From contig NZ_JAGIPR010000004.1 of the NCBI RefSeq assembly GCF_017877355.1, forward strand, positions 372,001 through 436,000: a stretch of DNA of 64,000 nt, in the 5' to 3' direction. Position 1 is the first letter of the stretch, and each line of letters begins with the position of its first letter. Below the pieces are notes generated by a model that saw only the letters and a list, made by a program, of their open reading frames with translations, made no database searches and was not told where the DNA came from. Positions 1 to 9,000 of this stretch are shown piece by piece. The position numbers and the translations under genes were made by a program. This DNA is from Chryseobacterium jejuense. Lineage in GTDB: Bacteria; Bacteroidota; Bacteroidia; Flavobacteriales; Weeksellaceae.

Positions 1-3
1 GCT

Positions 4-423
4 ATGAAAGATCCCAATTCTAATGAAGCGGAAGAATTTAAGCGCTTAATTGCCGAAACATCTGCAAAGCATAAGGAGAAAACCGTACAGCTCTTAAATA
101 CAATGCTTAATGAAGATGTTACCAAAAAAGAATCTATTCTTTTATTTAAGAATAATTCAGACTGTAATATTGTTCTCAGGATAGAAGGAAAAGAGTACTA
201 TAATCTTGCAGTTCCCGCTCACGGAGAAAACTTCATTATCGTGAATAAAGGCTTTTATACACTGAACAGTAATGTTTGTGATATGAAGTACTTCTCTCAG
301 AAAGATATAAAAAGAAGTATCTTTGTAACCATAGACAATCCGGGCCAGCCAGGAACTCAACAAGTCTCTGTGATAAAAGCTCCACCTGATAAACCATTAA
401 GAAAAAGAAAAGCAAAAAAATAA
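4..423 (+). CDS. DUF6759-like small protein, possibly 5'-truncated by window edge
   Basis: This 139-residue protein is a paralogue of the next gene: both carry the pattern NxSxCNxVLxIxGxxYY/F followed by a Cys-containing segment (NVCDMKY here, MLCNSSY there). I associate the pattern with the DUF6759 group of Chryseobacterium proteins; the function is unknown. No signal peptide is visible after the first Met, and the frame is open to the window edge, so the true start with a secretion signal may lie upstream. The C-terminus is strongly basic (RKRKAKK). The next gene begins 6 bp downstream, so the two are probably cotranscribed. The coding call is solid; the family name is moderate. Confidence 0.72.
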   Translation: MKDPNSNEAEEFKRLIAETSAKHKEKTVQLLNTMLNEDVTKKESILLFKNNSDCNIVLRIEGKEYYNLAVPAHGENFIIVNKGFYTLNSNVCDMKYFSQKDIKRSIFVTIDNPGQPGTQQVSVIKAPPDKPLRKRKAKK

Positions 424-429
424 GCGGGT

Positions 430-867
430 ATGAAAAAGTTATTAGTTCTTACCGGGATTTCAATGATCCTTACCAGTTGTAGTGTTAATTATGGTGGTTA
501 TCCCATTAGAAATCCCTATCCTACTAACTCCAGCGGTAGTAGTGCAGCTAATACAGAGAGAGAATATAATGAACTGATGAAGACTTACAAATCTGAAACA
601 GCTGAAGTTCTTACAGATCTTCTTAACGAAGCAGATCCTACCAATCCCAGAACCTCCCTTTCGGTAGAAAATTCATCTCGCTGCAATATGGTTCTTACCA
701 TCAGTGGTAACGGATATTTTAAAAAGGTTCCAATTGGAGCTGGAAAAATCGGAGCTGTAATGGTTCCTAAAAATCAAAGCTACAGGCTATCGGGAATGTT
801 GTGTAACTCATCTTATCAGTCTACAAAGTTTATTACAAGTTCATACAATATCAAAGTATCTAACTAA
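430..867 (+). CDS. DUF6759-like lipoprotein
   Basis: The 145-residue product starts with a short lipoprotein signal ending in LTSC at residues 14-17, so it should be lipidated and sit in the periplasm-facing or outer membrane. A Ser/Asn/Gly-rich linker (about residues 18-45) leads to a domain paralogous to the preceding gene, with the NSSRCNMVLTISGNGYF signature near residues 78-95 and a second Cys near 120. It lies 6 bp after its paralogue and is followed by a strong terminator, so it is the last gene of the unit. The fold is probably a small beta-sandwich; the function is not known. Confidence 0.8.
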   Translation: MKKLLVLTGISMILTSCSVNYGGYPIRNPYPTNSSGSSAANTEREYNELMKTYKSETAEVLTDLLNEADPTNPRTSLSVENSSRCNMVLTISGNGYFKKVPIGAGKIGAVMVPKNQSYRLSGMLCNSSYQSTKFITSSYNIKVSN

Positions 868-871
868 AAAT

Positions 872-905
872 AAGCCCTCACAGTAACTTGTGGGGGCTTT
901 GTTTA
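872..905 (+). terminator. Rho-independent terminator after the DUF6759-like pair
   Basis: The inverted repeat AAGCCCTCACA / TGTGGGGGCTT has a short loop and runs into TTTG. It lies 5 bp after the stop codon of the lipoprotein gene. Confidence 0.85.
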
Positions 906-1094
906 TAAATATTTTTCCGACACTCTAAATGTAATTAATTTCTGTCATATCATAGCGCTATTATACATTTCTCTATCCATACCAAAAGAACATCGTAACC
1001 ACTATTTAAAATCATTATTGAGGCTTGCATGGGATTATAAAATACCTCATTAATCTGCCGTCATCAGCAAAATCTGTGAACCCCTATATAAAAC

Positions 1095-1126
1095 AAAAAA
1101 ACGCTGGACCGAAATCCAGCGTTTTT
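1095..1126 (-). terminator. Terminator after rpsB
   Basis: The hairpin ACGCTGGA / TCCAGCGT has A and T runs on both sides. It lies just past the stop codon of rpsB on the minus strand and could also stop plus-strand transcription. Confidence 0.85.
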
Positions 1127-1149
1127 CCTATATTAAAGAAAATCTTTAA

Positions 1150-1911
1150 TTATTCTGCATCGAAATCAGCATCTGTATCAGCAGATACTTTTTCTCCTTC
1201 TTCTTTAGATTTTTCTTTATCAGCTTTTCTTTGAGACTGACCTTCTTTGATAGAATCAGAAACAATGCTCAAGATCATATCGATAGATTTAGAAGCATCA
1301 TCGTTTCCTGGGATAACGAAATCTACTTTTCTAGGATCAGAGTTTGTATCAACGATACCGAAAACTGGAATACCAAGTTTCTTAGCTTCAGTTACCGCGA
1401 TGTGTTCTCTTAAGATATCAACTACAAAAATTGCAGAAGGAAGTCTAACCATGTCAGAGATAGAACCTAAGTTTTTCTCTAAGTTAGCTCTTTGTCTGTC
1501 AACTTGTAATCTTTCTTTTTTAGATAAAGTTTCGAACGTACCGTCTTTTTTCATTTTGTCGATAGAGTTCATCTTCTTTACCGCCTTTCTGATAGTAACG
1601 AAGTTCGTTAACATACCTCCAGGCCATCTTTCTGTAATATAAGGCATATTAAGTTCAGAAGCGTGTTTTGCAACCACTTCTTTCGCTTGCTTCTTAGTAG
1701 CTACGAAAAGAACTTTTTTACCTGCAGAAGTTAACTTTTCTAAAGCGCTGCACGCTTCATCTAATTTAACTGCTGTTTTATGTAAGTCTACAATGTGAAT
1801 ACCGTTCTTCTCCATAAAAATGTATGGAGCCATATTTGGATTCCACTTTCTAGTCATGTGACCGAAGTGTACGCCAGCCTCTAAAAGGTCTTTTACATTT
1901 GCTTTTGCCAT
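1150..1911 (-). CDS. rpsB: 30S ribosomal protein S2
   Basis: Ribosomal protein S2 of the small subunit. The 253-residue protein begins with the family pattern LLEAGVHFGHMTRKWNPNM and contains KKVLFVATKKQA, RWPGGMLTNF and GIPVFGIVDTNSDP, all hallmarks of S2. The last 25 or so residues form an acidic, low-complexity tail ending DTDADFDAE, beyond the conserved core. It is the third gene of an rplM-rpsI-rpsB run but is separated from rpsI by 207 bp that hold a repeat-like segment. A terminator follows directly, so tsf (EF-Ts), the usual neighbour of rpsB in many bacteria, is not adjacent here. Confidence 0.98.
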   Translation of the reverse strand: MAKANVKDLLEAGVHFGHMTRKWNPNMAPYIFMEKNGIHIVDLHKTAVKLDEACSALEKLTSAGKKVLFVATKKQAKEVVAKHASELNMPYITERWPGGMLTNFVTIRKAVKKMNSIDKMKKDGTFETLSKKERLQVDRQRANLEKNLGSISDMVRLPSAIFVVDILREHIAVTEAKKLGIPVFGIVDTNSDPRKVDFVIPGNDDASKSIDMILSIVSDSIKEGQSQRKADKEKSKEEGEKVSADTDADFDAE

Positions 1912-2000
1912 GTTTTCTGTTTTTGTTAGTTTACTTTCCGTCTTTTAAACAATCAACAACTTCTTTAGATGGGAGAAGCGTTTGGATGCTAAACGTAACG

Positions 2001-2110
2001 GGCAATTGGCGGTTTGCTTTTTGCTTTTGGCAATTGGCTTTTCGCCGAGATTAAGTTTAAAAAAAATTTAATACATTCCTGTAGCCAATAGCCATAAGCC
2101 ATCTGCCAAC
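2001..2110. repeat. Degenerate intergenic repeat between rpsI and rpsB
   Basis: GGCAATTGGC occurs twice (2001-2010 and 2029-2038), separated by T-rich copies of TTTGCTTTT. About 45 bp later the opposite orientation appears as GCCAATAGCCATAAGCC and CTGCCA. The segment therefore resembles an imperfect inverted repeat inserted in the ribosomal operon. No reading frame crosses it. Confidence 0.55.
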
Positions 2111-2118
2111 GAGAAATC

Positions 2119-2505
2119 TTAACGTTTTGAGAATTGGAATCTCTTTCTTGCTTTTTTCTGACCTGGCTTCTTTCTTTCCACCATTCTTGCGTCTCTTGTA
2201 AGTAAACCAGCTGGCTTTAATGCTAATCTGAACTCAGCGTTGATTTCGCATAAAGCTCTTGAAATACCTAATCTGATAGCTTCTGCCTGACCTGTATTAC
2301 CACCACCGAATACGTTTACGGTAACGTCATACTGACCAACAGTCTCAGAAAGGATGAACGGTTGGTTTAATTTGTAAACCATCACGTCTGTAGAGAAATA
2401 TTCTTTAGCATCTTTACCGTTTACTGTAATGTTTCCAGAACCTGGTCTTACATAAACTCTTGCTACAGAAGTTTTTCTTCTTCCGATTTTGTGAACTATA
2501 GACAT
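2119..2505 (-). CDS. rpsI: 30S ribosomal protein S9
   Basis: Ribosomal protein S9 (128 residues, normal length). It starts [18 protein letters not shown] and includes [18 protein letters not shown], the family core, and it ends in the conserved basic tail [12 protein letters not shown], whose C-terminal Arg reaches the P-site tRNA in known ribosomes. It follows rplM by 6 bp, the near-universal rplM-rpsI pairing, and is surely cotranscribed with it. Confidence 0.98.
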   Translation of the reverse strand: MSIVHKIGRRKTSVARVYVRPGSGNITVNGKDAKEYFSTDVMVYKLNQPFILSETVGQYDVTVNVFGGGNTGQAEAIRLGISRALCEINAEFRLALKPAGLLTRDARMVERKKPGQKKARKRFQFSKR

Positions 2506-2511
2506 AATTAA

Positions 2512-2967
2512 TTATTTAAATTCGTTAACATTAATTGTTTTAGGCTGTTGAGCTTCATGTTTGTGCTCAGTTCCTTCATATAAATAAAGGTTCTTAAGGA
2601 TAGCAGCACCTAATCTGTTTTTAGGTAACATACCTTTTACAGACTTCTCTAATACCTTTAAAGAATCTTTCTTTTGAAGTTCAGCCGCAGTCATAGACTT
2701 CTGTCCACCAGGGTATCCTGTATGCCAGATATAAGTCTTATCAGCCCACTTGTTTCCGGAAAGCGTAATTTTCCCAGCATTCAAAACGATAACGTTATCA
2801 CCACAATCTACGTGAGGTGTAAAGTTCGTTTTGTGCTTACCTCTCAAAATCTTTGCAACCGTAGAAGCTAGTCTTCCTAACGGCTGTCCTTCAGCGTCTA
2901 CCACAACCCATTCTTTATTAGCAGTAGCTTTGTTCGCTGAAACAGTTTTGTAACTTAATGTATTCAC
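2512..2967 (-). CDS. rplM: 50S ribosomal protein L13
   Basis: Ribosomal protein L13 (151 residues). Diagnostic stretches are WVVVDAEGQPLGRLAS near residues 20-35, GDNVIVLNAGKITLSGNK, YIWHTGYPGG and GMLPKNRLG. L13 binds 23S rRNA early in large-subunit assembly. It is the first gene of the rplM-rpsI(-rpsB) unit and has a clear Bacteroidota promoter about 45 bp upstream. Confidence 0.98.
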   Translation of the reverse strand: MNTLSYKTVSANKATANKEWVVVDAEGQPLGRLASTVAKILRGKHKTNFTPHVDCGDNVIVLNAGKITLSGNKWADKTYIWHTGYPGGQKSMTAAELQKKDSLKVLEKSVKGMLPKNRLGAAILKNLYLYEGTEHKHEAQQPKTINVNEFK

Positions 2968-3013
2968 ACGTTTTAGTTAAAGATTAAACATAATTTACCC
3001 CTAAAAGGGTGTG

Positions 3014-3043
3014 CAAAGGTACAAATTATTTTTGTAACCCAAA
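3014..3043 (-). promoter_or_regulatory. Promoter of the rplM operon
   Basis: On the minus strand TTTG (3040-3043) is followed after 18 bp by TACCTTTG (3014-3021), a near-perfect match to the Bacteroidota -33/-7 consensus. Transcription should start near 3007, about 40 bp before rplM. Confidence 0.82.
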
Positions 3044-3300
3044 AACATATTTCATTTAATCTATAGAATATCGGATAATCAGCCCTCTAGCAATAGATTT
3101 TAACACTATTTATACTTTTGGCATAAAACTTGTAAAATGTTGTGGCGATGAAAAAAAACGTTTAGAAGGTTCTAAAAACACAGAGATGATAAAGCAAGAG
3201 TCTATTCCCTCAACTCTTTCTTTATTACCTTTCCTCTCTAAAACGGCATTCAGATATTCAATAGGATAATATTTTTGAAATCAATAAAAGGAAGCCTTAG
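3044..3300 (+). other. Gene-free stretch with an orphan plus-strand promoter
   Basis: Most of this stretch is AT-rich DNA with no reading frame. A plus-strand -7 match, TACTTTTG at 3113-3120, is followed about 28 bp later by an ATG with a typical secreted-protein beginning (ATGAAAAAAAACG). The frame closes after five codons (MKKNV). This looks like the promoter and start of a lost gene, or a short transcript; no more can be read from it. Confidence 0.4.
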
Positions 3301-3814
3301 TTAAAAAAAATTGTTTCCAAAAAATTTCAATAAAAAGATGAAAACAAGGGCTATTCCCACTGTCACAAAAGAAAACCCTCTTTTATCAGGCTTGAATAAT
3401 ACACGGATCACTTCTTTTAATTTGGCCGAATCAAAACATTAGGATTCCAATAATGAGAACCTGATAGTAGATGGCTGTACCCAGTGCATGGATTTCATAT
3501 ATATAATCCTGGATGATTATGTTGATCAACATTGCTGATAATAGAAAACATCCAAAAATCCTTGTCCTGTTAAATAAAGTCAGAATCGCTCTAAGTACTT
3601 CAAAAGCTCCCAGAATAACAGGAAATCCTTTTGAATACCCATAGAATATCCACATTATATCATGACAGGACATCTTATCCAGCCCCACCTCTATTTTACA
3701 GTCTGAAAACTGCAAAGGCTTACTCAATCCATATATCAACATGGATATAAAAACAGTTAGAATAATTATCCCGTATATTAAATTGACAATCTTCAATTTA
3801 GATATAGTCTTCAT
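3301..3814 (-). pseudogene. DoxX-like membrane protein, frameshifted
   Basis: The first open segment (3431-3814, 127 residues) has hydrophobic helices near residues 10-30, 63-82, 88-105 and 110-127, and the stretch YSKGFPVILGAFEVL typical of DoxX-like quinone-associated membrane proteins. It stops abruptly inside its last helix after GILMF. Removing one T from the run at 3433-3436 joins it to a further open stretch, FDSAKLKEVIRVLF then KPDKRGFSFVTVGI, with a final hydrophobic helix and a stop at 3301. The rejoined product is about 170 residues. So this is either a recent single-base insertion or a sequencing error. The DoxX assignment is moderate; the broken frame is directly visible. Confidence 0.62.
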
Positions 3815-4047
3815 AGTTTATATGGTTATTGATTTCAATTGCAAGCAACACTTTTTTGCCAGCAATAAATACTGAATCAGCCATTACATAGCTTCCTTCA
3901 AATGTAAAATATTATCTTACAAGCAGAGATTCCTTAGAATACAACTTACACAGTTATTTTATATAACGAACTTAATCGTTCACTAATAATTATTTTATTC
4001 AATTTTAACTTTTCTTTAAAGATTTCCTCAAAAGCCTATCGATATAA

Positions 4048-4076
4048 TTGTTTATTTCCCGAAATAATTATCTTTG
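4048..4076 (+). promoter_or_regulatory. Promoter of the DUF3667 gene
   Basis: TATCTTTG at 4069-4076 matches the Bacteroidota -7 element. TTG at 4048-4050 lies 18 bp upstream as a partial -33. The start codon is 17 bp after the -7 element, so the leader is very short. Confidence 0.65.
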
Positions 4077-4093
4077 TCGCACAAACAAGTACC

Positions 4094-5191
4094 ATGAGCC
4101 ACGGAAAGATCCGAGAAGACAAAACCTGCCTGAACTGTGGGCATCAAGTAGAGGAAAGATTCTGCCCTCAATGCGGACAGGAAAATACAGAAAGACGGCA
4201 GCCTTTCTATTTTCTGTTCACCCATTTTATTGAAGATTTCACCCATTATGATGGTCAGTTCTGGGGAACCGTAAAAAATTTACTTTTCAGCCCTGGAAAA
4301 CTTACAACCACTTATCTTGATGGTAAAAGACAAAAGTTTGTACCTCCTGTAAAACTTTATATTTTTATCAGTTTTATTACATTTTTTGTATTTGCACTAT
4401 TTCCTATGGTAAATATAGGATCCAGTGAAAAACATAATGAAAAACAAGGTGAAACAGGTCTTGTAAAAATTATGAAACCTACTAAAGCTATTGGAACACA
4501 GAAAATAATAGACAGTATAAAAGCTAAAAAAATACTGACTGAAGAAGATTCTCTTGCTATTGAAAAACTAGAAATGATTCCTGATTCTGCCAATCTGGAA
4601 ACAATGCTGGATATGAACAAAACAATAGATTCCGGTGATGGAAACTATAAAACAAAAAAGTCCTATGATTCAGCTATGGCTAAAAATCCGAAATTCTTTG
4701 ATTTTGTAGAGAAACCAATTGTTCATAAATACTTCGAATTAAAAGACCACGGTATTACCAAAAAAGAGCTATTAAACAATATGATAGAAAAATCATTTCA
4801 CAATCTTCCTAAAGCTCTTTTCATTTATCTTCCTTTGTTTGCATTCTTCTTATGGGTGTTTCACAATAAGAAAAAATGGTGGTATTTTGACCATGGAATT
4901 TTCACCCTGCATTATTTCTCTTTCTTATTACTTACCATTTTATTGATATTCCTGTTTGGAAAAGTGACAAAACTAACAGAAATTAAATCTCTAAACGCAA
5001 TTCTTTATTTAGTAATGACTATCATTACCATATACAGTATGGGATATTTCTTTATTGCTCACCGACGGGTTTATCGTGCACACGGATTGGTAAGCATTAT
5101 AGTGGGTATGATATTATTAGCCATAAATTTTTTCGCATTCATGTTCTTACTTGTAGGCCTGGCTCTGGTAAGCTTCATGACGATTCATTAA
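4094..5191 (+). CDS. DUF3667 domain membrane protein
   Basis: The 365-residue protein has an N-terminal zinc ribbon (CLNCGHQ...FCPQCGQ, four Cys near residues 12-32). It continues with the family stretch HFIEDFTHYDGQFWGTVKNLLFSPGKL and YLDGKRQKFVPPVKLYIFISF, which identifies DUF3667. One hydrophobic segment lies near residue 95, a polar domain of about 140 residues follows, and four or so helices occupy residues 245-365. The function is unknown; it is an inner-membrane protein with the zinc ribbon probably cytoplasmic. It stands alone with its own promoter and a strong terminator. Confidence 0.85.
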   Translation: MSHGKIREDKTCLNCGHQVEERFCPQCGQENTERRQPFYFLFTHFIEDFTHYDGQFWGTVKNLLFSPGKLTTTYLDGKRQKFVPPVKLYIFISFITFFVFALFPMVNIGSSEKHNEKQGETGLVKIMKPTKAIGTQKIIDSIKAKKILTEEDSLAIEKLEMIPDSANLETMLDMNKTIDSGDGNYKTKKSYDSAMAKNPKFFDFVEKPIVHKYFELKDHGITKKELLNNMIEKSFHNLPKALFIYLPLFAFFLWVFHNKKKWWYFDHGIFTLHYFSFLLLTILLIFLFGKVTKLTEIKSLNAILYLVMTIITIYSMGYFFIAHRRVYRAHGLVSIIVGMILLAINFFAFMFLLVGLALVSFMTIH

Positions 5192-5194
5192 ATA

Positions 5195-5230
5195 AAAAAG
5201 AGGCAGTCAAATTTGACTGCCTCTTTTTTT
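5195..5230. terminator. Bidirectional terminator between convergent genes
   Basis: The long stem GAGGCAGTCAAA / TTTGACTGCCTC is flanked by A6 and T7 runs. It lies between the DUF3667 gene and the convergent gene at 5229-5561, and its T run reaches that gene's stop codon. Confidence 0.92.
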
Positions 5231-5561
5231 ATTTTCTTAATGACTTAGTTGCCCTAAAACTTGCTATTACATAATAGGCTACAAACACCATGGAAAACTT
5301 CAGAATGGATGGAATGGCCAGTTCAAGTTTAAAAATTAAAGTTCCTGTCAGCACCAGAATAGCCATCACTACAAAAGATAGTCCTAATTTTTTAGGCAGT
5401 GTAAAATCCGGAGTATCCAGATAATAAGCAATACCCCAGGCAGCTCCAAAAGCAACGGCATAATAAAATTCCAGACCGATATTATCTGAACTTAAAAGGA
5501 AATAATTGATAAGGAAGCTTACTACGGTCCCCAACGCGAAATATATCAAAGCTTTTTGCAT
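5229..5561 (-). CDS. Small four-helix membrane protein, unknown
   Basis: This 110-residue protein is almost wholly hydrophobic, with four predicted membrane helices (about residues 4-22, 30-47, 58-77 and 84-102) and a basic C-terminus (RATKSLRK), which suggests a cytoplasmic tail. I do not recognise the family. It is transcribed alone: its -7 element lies 18 bp upstream and its end abuts the shared terminator. Confidence 0.72.
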   Translation of the reverse strand: MQKALIYFALGTVVSFLINYFLLSSDNIGLEFYYAVAFGAAWGIAYYLDTPDFTLPKKLGLSFVVMAILVLTGTLIFKLELAIPSILKFSMVFVAYYVIASFRATKSLRK

Positions 5562-5578
5562 GTCTGTAAAATATGATG

Positions 5579-5586
5579 CAAAAGTA
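5579..5586 (-). promoter_or_regulatory. -7 promoter element of the small membrane protein gene
   Basis: The minus strand reads TACTTTTG here, a full match to TAnnTTTG. A start site near 5572 would leave a leader of only about 10 bases. No clear -33 element was seen. Confidence 0.6.
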
Positions 5587-5654
5587 GAGATTTTAATTTG
5601 AGTAATGAATCTCAGTTCGGGATAAAAATTCCTGATTTAGGTTGGTTTGAAGTT

Positions 5655-5773
5655 GGGAGCTGGAAGTTATGAAGCTCATAAACAATCGCTGTTTCTCTTA
5701 TTTAAGGTAATTTAGTTGTAACTGTAGTCAGTATAACTAAAATAACCTCTGGCCTCCTTCTTCCAGCTTCCAG
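5655..5773. repeat. Intergenic inverted-repeat element (GCTGGAAG family), copy 1
   Basis: The left arm GGGAGCTGGAAG (5655-5666) faces the right arm CTTCTTCCAGCTTCCAG (5757-5773) across about 90 bp. The right arm is preceded by AACCTCTGG, which also precedes the right arm of the copy near 59.6 kb. Related half-elements lie near 11.43 and 48.9 kb. The segment has no coding capacity. Confidence 0.6.
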
Positions 5774-5988
5774 TCATAAGTTTTTAGTTACTTTAACTGA
5801 TATCAGATTAATGAAGGATATGTCAATTTCTAAACGAAATCTGTAAGTCATTTTTGATTCTGCAACCACCGAACCTTTCGCCTTTCAAATTCTTAAACCT
5901 AAAAACGGAATCATTTTATTAAATAACGCCACACAAGCGAATGATAATCAATATTATAAAATCAAACACGAGGTTGTTTTTTTATTAT

Positions 5989-5996
5989 TATATTTG
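5989..5996 (+). promoter_or_regulatory. -7 promoter element of icmF
   Basis: TATATTTG matches the Bacteroidota -7 consensus and lies 27 bp before the icmF start codon. The -33 element is not convincing. Confidence 0.55.
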
Positions 5997-6023
5997 AAAA
6001 CTTAGAAACTTTCTAGAATTTTT

Positions 6024-9000
6024 ATGGAAACCCAAAAATATACTCCAACCAACAAGGTAAGAATCGTAACAGCAGCGTCATTATTTGACGGACATGATGC
6101 TGCAATCAATATTATGCGTCGTGTCATTCAGGGAACTGGATGTGAAGTGATTCACTTAGGACATGACAAATCAGCTGAGGAAGTTGTAAACACAGCGATC
6201 CAGGAAGATGCCAATGCGATTGCATTAACTTCATACCAGGGAGGTCACAATGAATATTTCAAATATATCTATGACCTTTTAAGAGAAAAAAACTCACCAC
6301 AGATCAAAATTTTTGGTGGTGGCGGTGGTGTCATCCTGCCTGAAGAAATCGAAGATATCATGTCTTACGGAATCGACAGAATTTATTCTCCCGATGACGG
6401 CCGCGAACTTGGATTACAGGGAATGATCGACGATTTAGTGAAAAGATCAGATTTCGCAACAGGAAAAGAGGTTACAGCAAGTGATTTAGATTCAATCAGC
6501 TTTGAAAATTCTACAAGCATTGCTAAAATCATTTCTGCCGTTGAAAACTTTTCAGACGAAAAACCTGAATTGGTAAAAGCGATTGATGAGAAATCAAAAG
6601 ATTTAAATATCCCAATTATTGGTATTACGGGTACAGGAGGAGCCGGAAAATCTTCTTTGACAGACGAATTGGTAAGACGCTTTCTACGTTCAAATCCAGG
6701 TAAAAAAATTGCCATCATTTCGATTGACCCTTCGAAAAAGAAAACCGGAGGAGCGCTTTTGGGAGACAGAATTCGTATGAATGCAATCAATGATCCAAGA
6801 GTTTATATGCGTTCGATGGCGACGAGAGAAAACAACGTTTCCGTTTCTCCGTTCATTCATTCTGCTTTAAATGTATTGAAACTGGCTTATCCTGATGTGA
6901 TTATTTTGGAAACTTCCGGTATTGGCCAATCAGGTTCGGAAGTATCAGATTTTGCAGACGTTTCCATGTACGTGATGACTCCTGAATATGGAGCTTCTAC
7001 ACAGTTGGAAAAAATCGACATGTTGGATTATGCAGATTTGGTTGCTTTAAACAAGTCTGATAAACGTGGTGCTTTAGATGCACTTCAGGCCGTAAGAAAG
7101 CAGTTCCAGAGAAACCATTTGTTGTGGGAAAGCCCATTAGATGATATGCCGGTGTATGCAACAAAAGCATCTCAGTTCAACGACCACGGAACCACTGAGT
7201 TATACAACCGATTAGTTGAGAAAGTTAATGAGAAATATTCTGATTTAAACTTGCGAGGTTTTGTAGAGCAGGAAATTACAGACGAAGTAACGATTATTCC
7301 TCCAAAAAGAGTACGTTACCTTTCTGAAATCGTTGAAAACAACAGGCAATACGACGCCAACGTTGAAAAACAGGCTGAATTAGCAAGAAAAATGTATCAC
7401 ATTGAAGGCGTAAAAAGTTTCCTTTCAAATGAAACTTTAGATGCTGAATATCAGAAAGCAGAAAAAGATCTTCAACAGGAGAATATTGATTTCCTGAAAA
7501 ATTGGGATGATACGAAACAGGCTTTCAAAGCTGAGTTTTATTCTTATTTCGTTCGTGGAAAAGAAATTAAGGTTGAGACTTCAACCGAATCTTTATCTCA
7601 TTTAAAAATTCCAAAAATATCATTGCCCAAATATACTGATTGGGGTGATTTGATTAAATGGAAAGGTCAGGAAAATCTTCCGGGAGGATTTCCATACACT
7701 GCGGGAATTTATCCTTTCAAAAGAACTGGAGAAGATCCAACCAGAATGTTTGCCGGAGAAGGCGGACCGGAAAGAACCAACAGAAGATTCCACTATGTTT
7801 CGGCAGAAATGGATGCAAAACGTTTATCAACAGCTTTTGACTCTGTAACTTTATACGGACAAGACCCTGCTCTTCCACCAGATATTTATGGTAAAATTGG
7901 AAATGCAGGAGTTTCTATTGCGACGTTGGATGATGCTAAAAAATTGTATTCCGGATTTGATTTGGTGAATGCAATGACTTCAGTTTCTATGACCATCAAC
8001 GGACCTGCACCGATGTTATTAGCTTTCTTTATGAATGCTGCCATCGACCAGAATGTTGAGAAATATATTGCTGAACACAAGCTTGAAGCTAATGTTGAGA
8101 AAGCTTTAAAAGCAAAATTCGATGATAAAGGTTTAGAAAGACCAAAATATAACGGGGAATTACCTCCTTCCAATAATGGTTTAGGGTTAAAACTATTAGG
8201 TTTAACGGGAGATGAAGTGATTCCTGCTGAAGCTTATGCTGAAATTAAGGCTAAAACTATTGCAACTGTTCGTGGAACTGTTCAGGCAGATATTTTAAAA
8301 GAAGATCAAGCTCAAAATACCTGTATTTTCTCTACTGAATTTGCCTTAAGATTAATGGGGGATGTTCAGGAATATTTCATCACAGAAAAAGTAAGAAACT
8401 TCTATTCGGTTTCAATTTCAGGATATCACATTGCAGAAGCTGGAGCAAATCCGGTTTCTCAGTTGGCATTTACACTGGCTAATGGTTTCACTTATGTGGA
8501 ATACTATCTGTCAAGAGGAATGGATATCAATGATTTTGCGCCAAACTTATCCTTCTTCTTCTCTAACGGTATCGACCCTGAATATTCAGTGATCGGACGT
8601 GTAGCAAGAAGAATCTGGGCAAAAGCTATGAAACTGAAATATGGTGCAGACGAAAGAAGCCAGATGTTAAAATACCACATCCAAACTTCAGGACGTTCGC
8701 TTCACGCTCAGGAAATTGATTTCAATGATATCAGAACTACACTTCAGGCACTTTATGCCATCTATGATAACTGTAATTCACTTCACACCAATGCTTATGA
8801 CGAGGCCATTACAACTCCCACTGAGCAATCTGTAAGAAGAGCAATGGCAATTCAGCTGATTATTAATAAAGAATTAGGATTGGCTAAAAATGAAAATCCG
8901 CTGCAAGGTTCATTTATTATTGAAGAACTAACGGATTTAGTTGAAGAAGCTGTTTATGCAGAATTCGACAGAATTACTGAAAGAGGTGGTGTTCTTGGTG

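Larger units (their letters stand above)
5587..6023. other. Gene-free stretch upstream of icmF
   Basis: This stretch holds the inverted-repeat element at 5655-5773 and the icmF -7 element, and otherwise AT-rich DNA without a reading frame. I looked for a cobalamin riboswitch because icmF is B12-dependent and saw no B12-box-like sequence. Confidence 0.55.

Noticed and set aside
1247..1642. 131-codon plus-strand frame inside rpsB
   Set aside because: Ribosomal protein S2 is certain on the other strand; this is a codon-bias shadow.
5587..6023. Cobalamin riboswitch upstream of icmF
   Set aside because: The B12-dependent enzyme made this worth checking, but I saw no B12-box-like sequence or long structured leader; the -7 element lies only 27 bp before the start.
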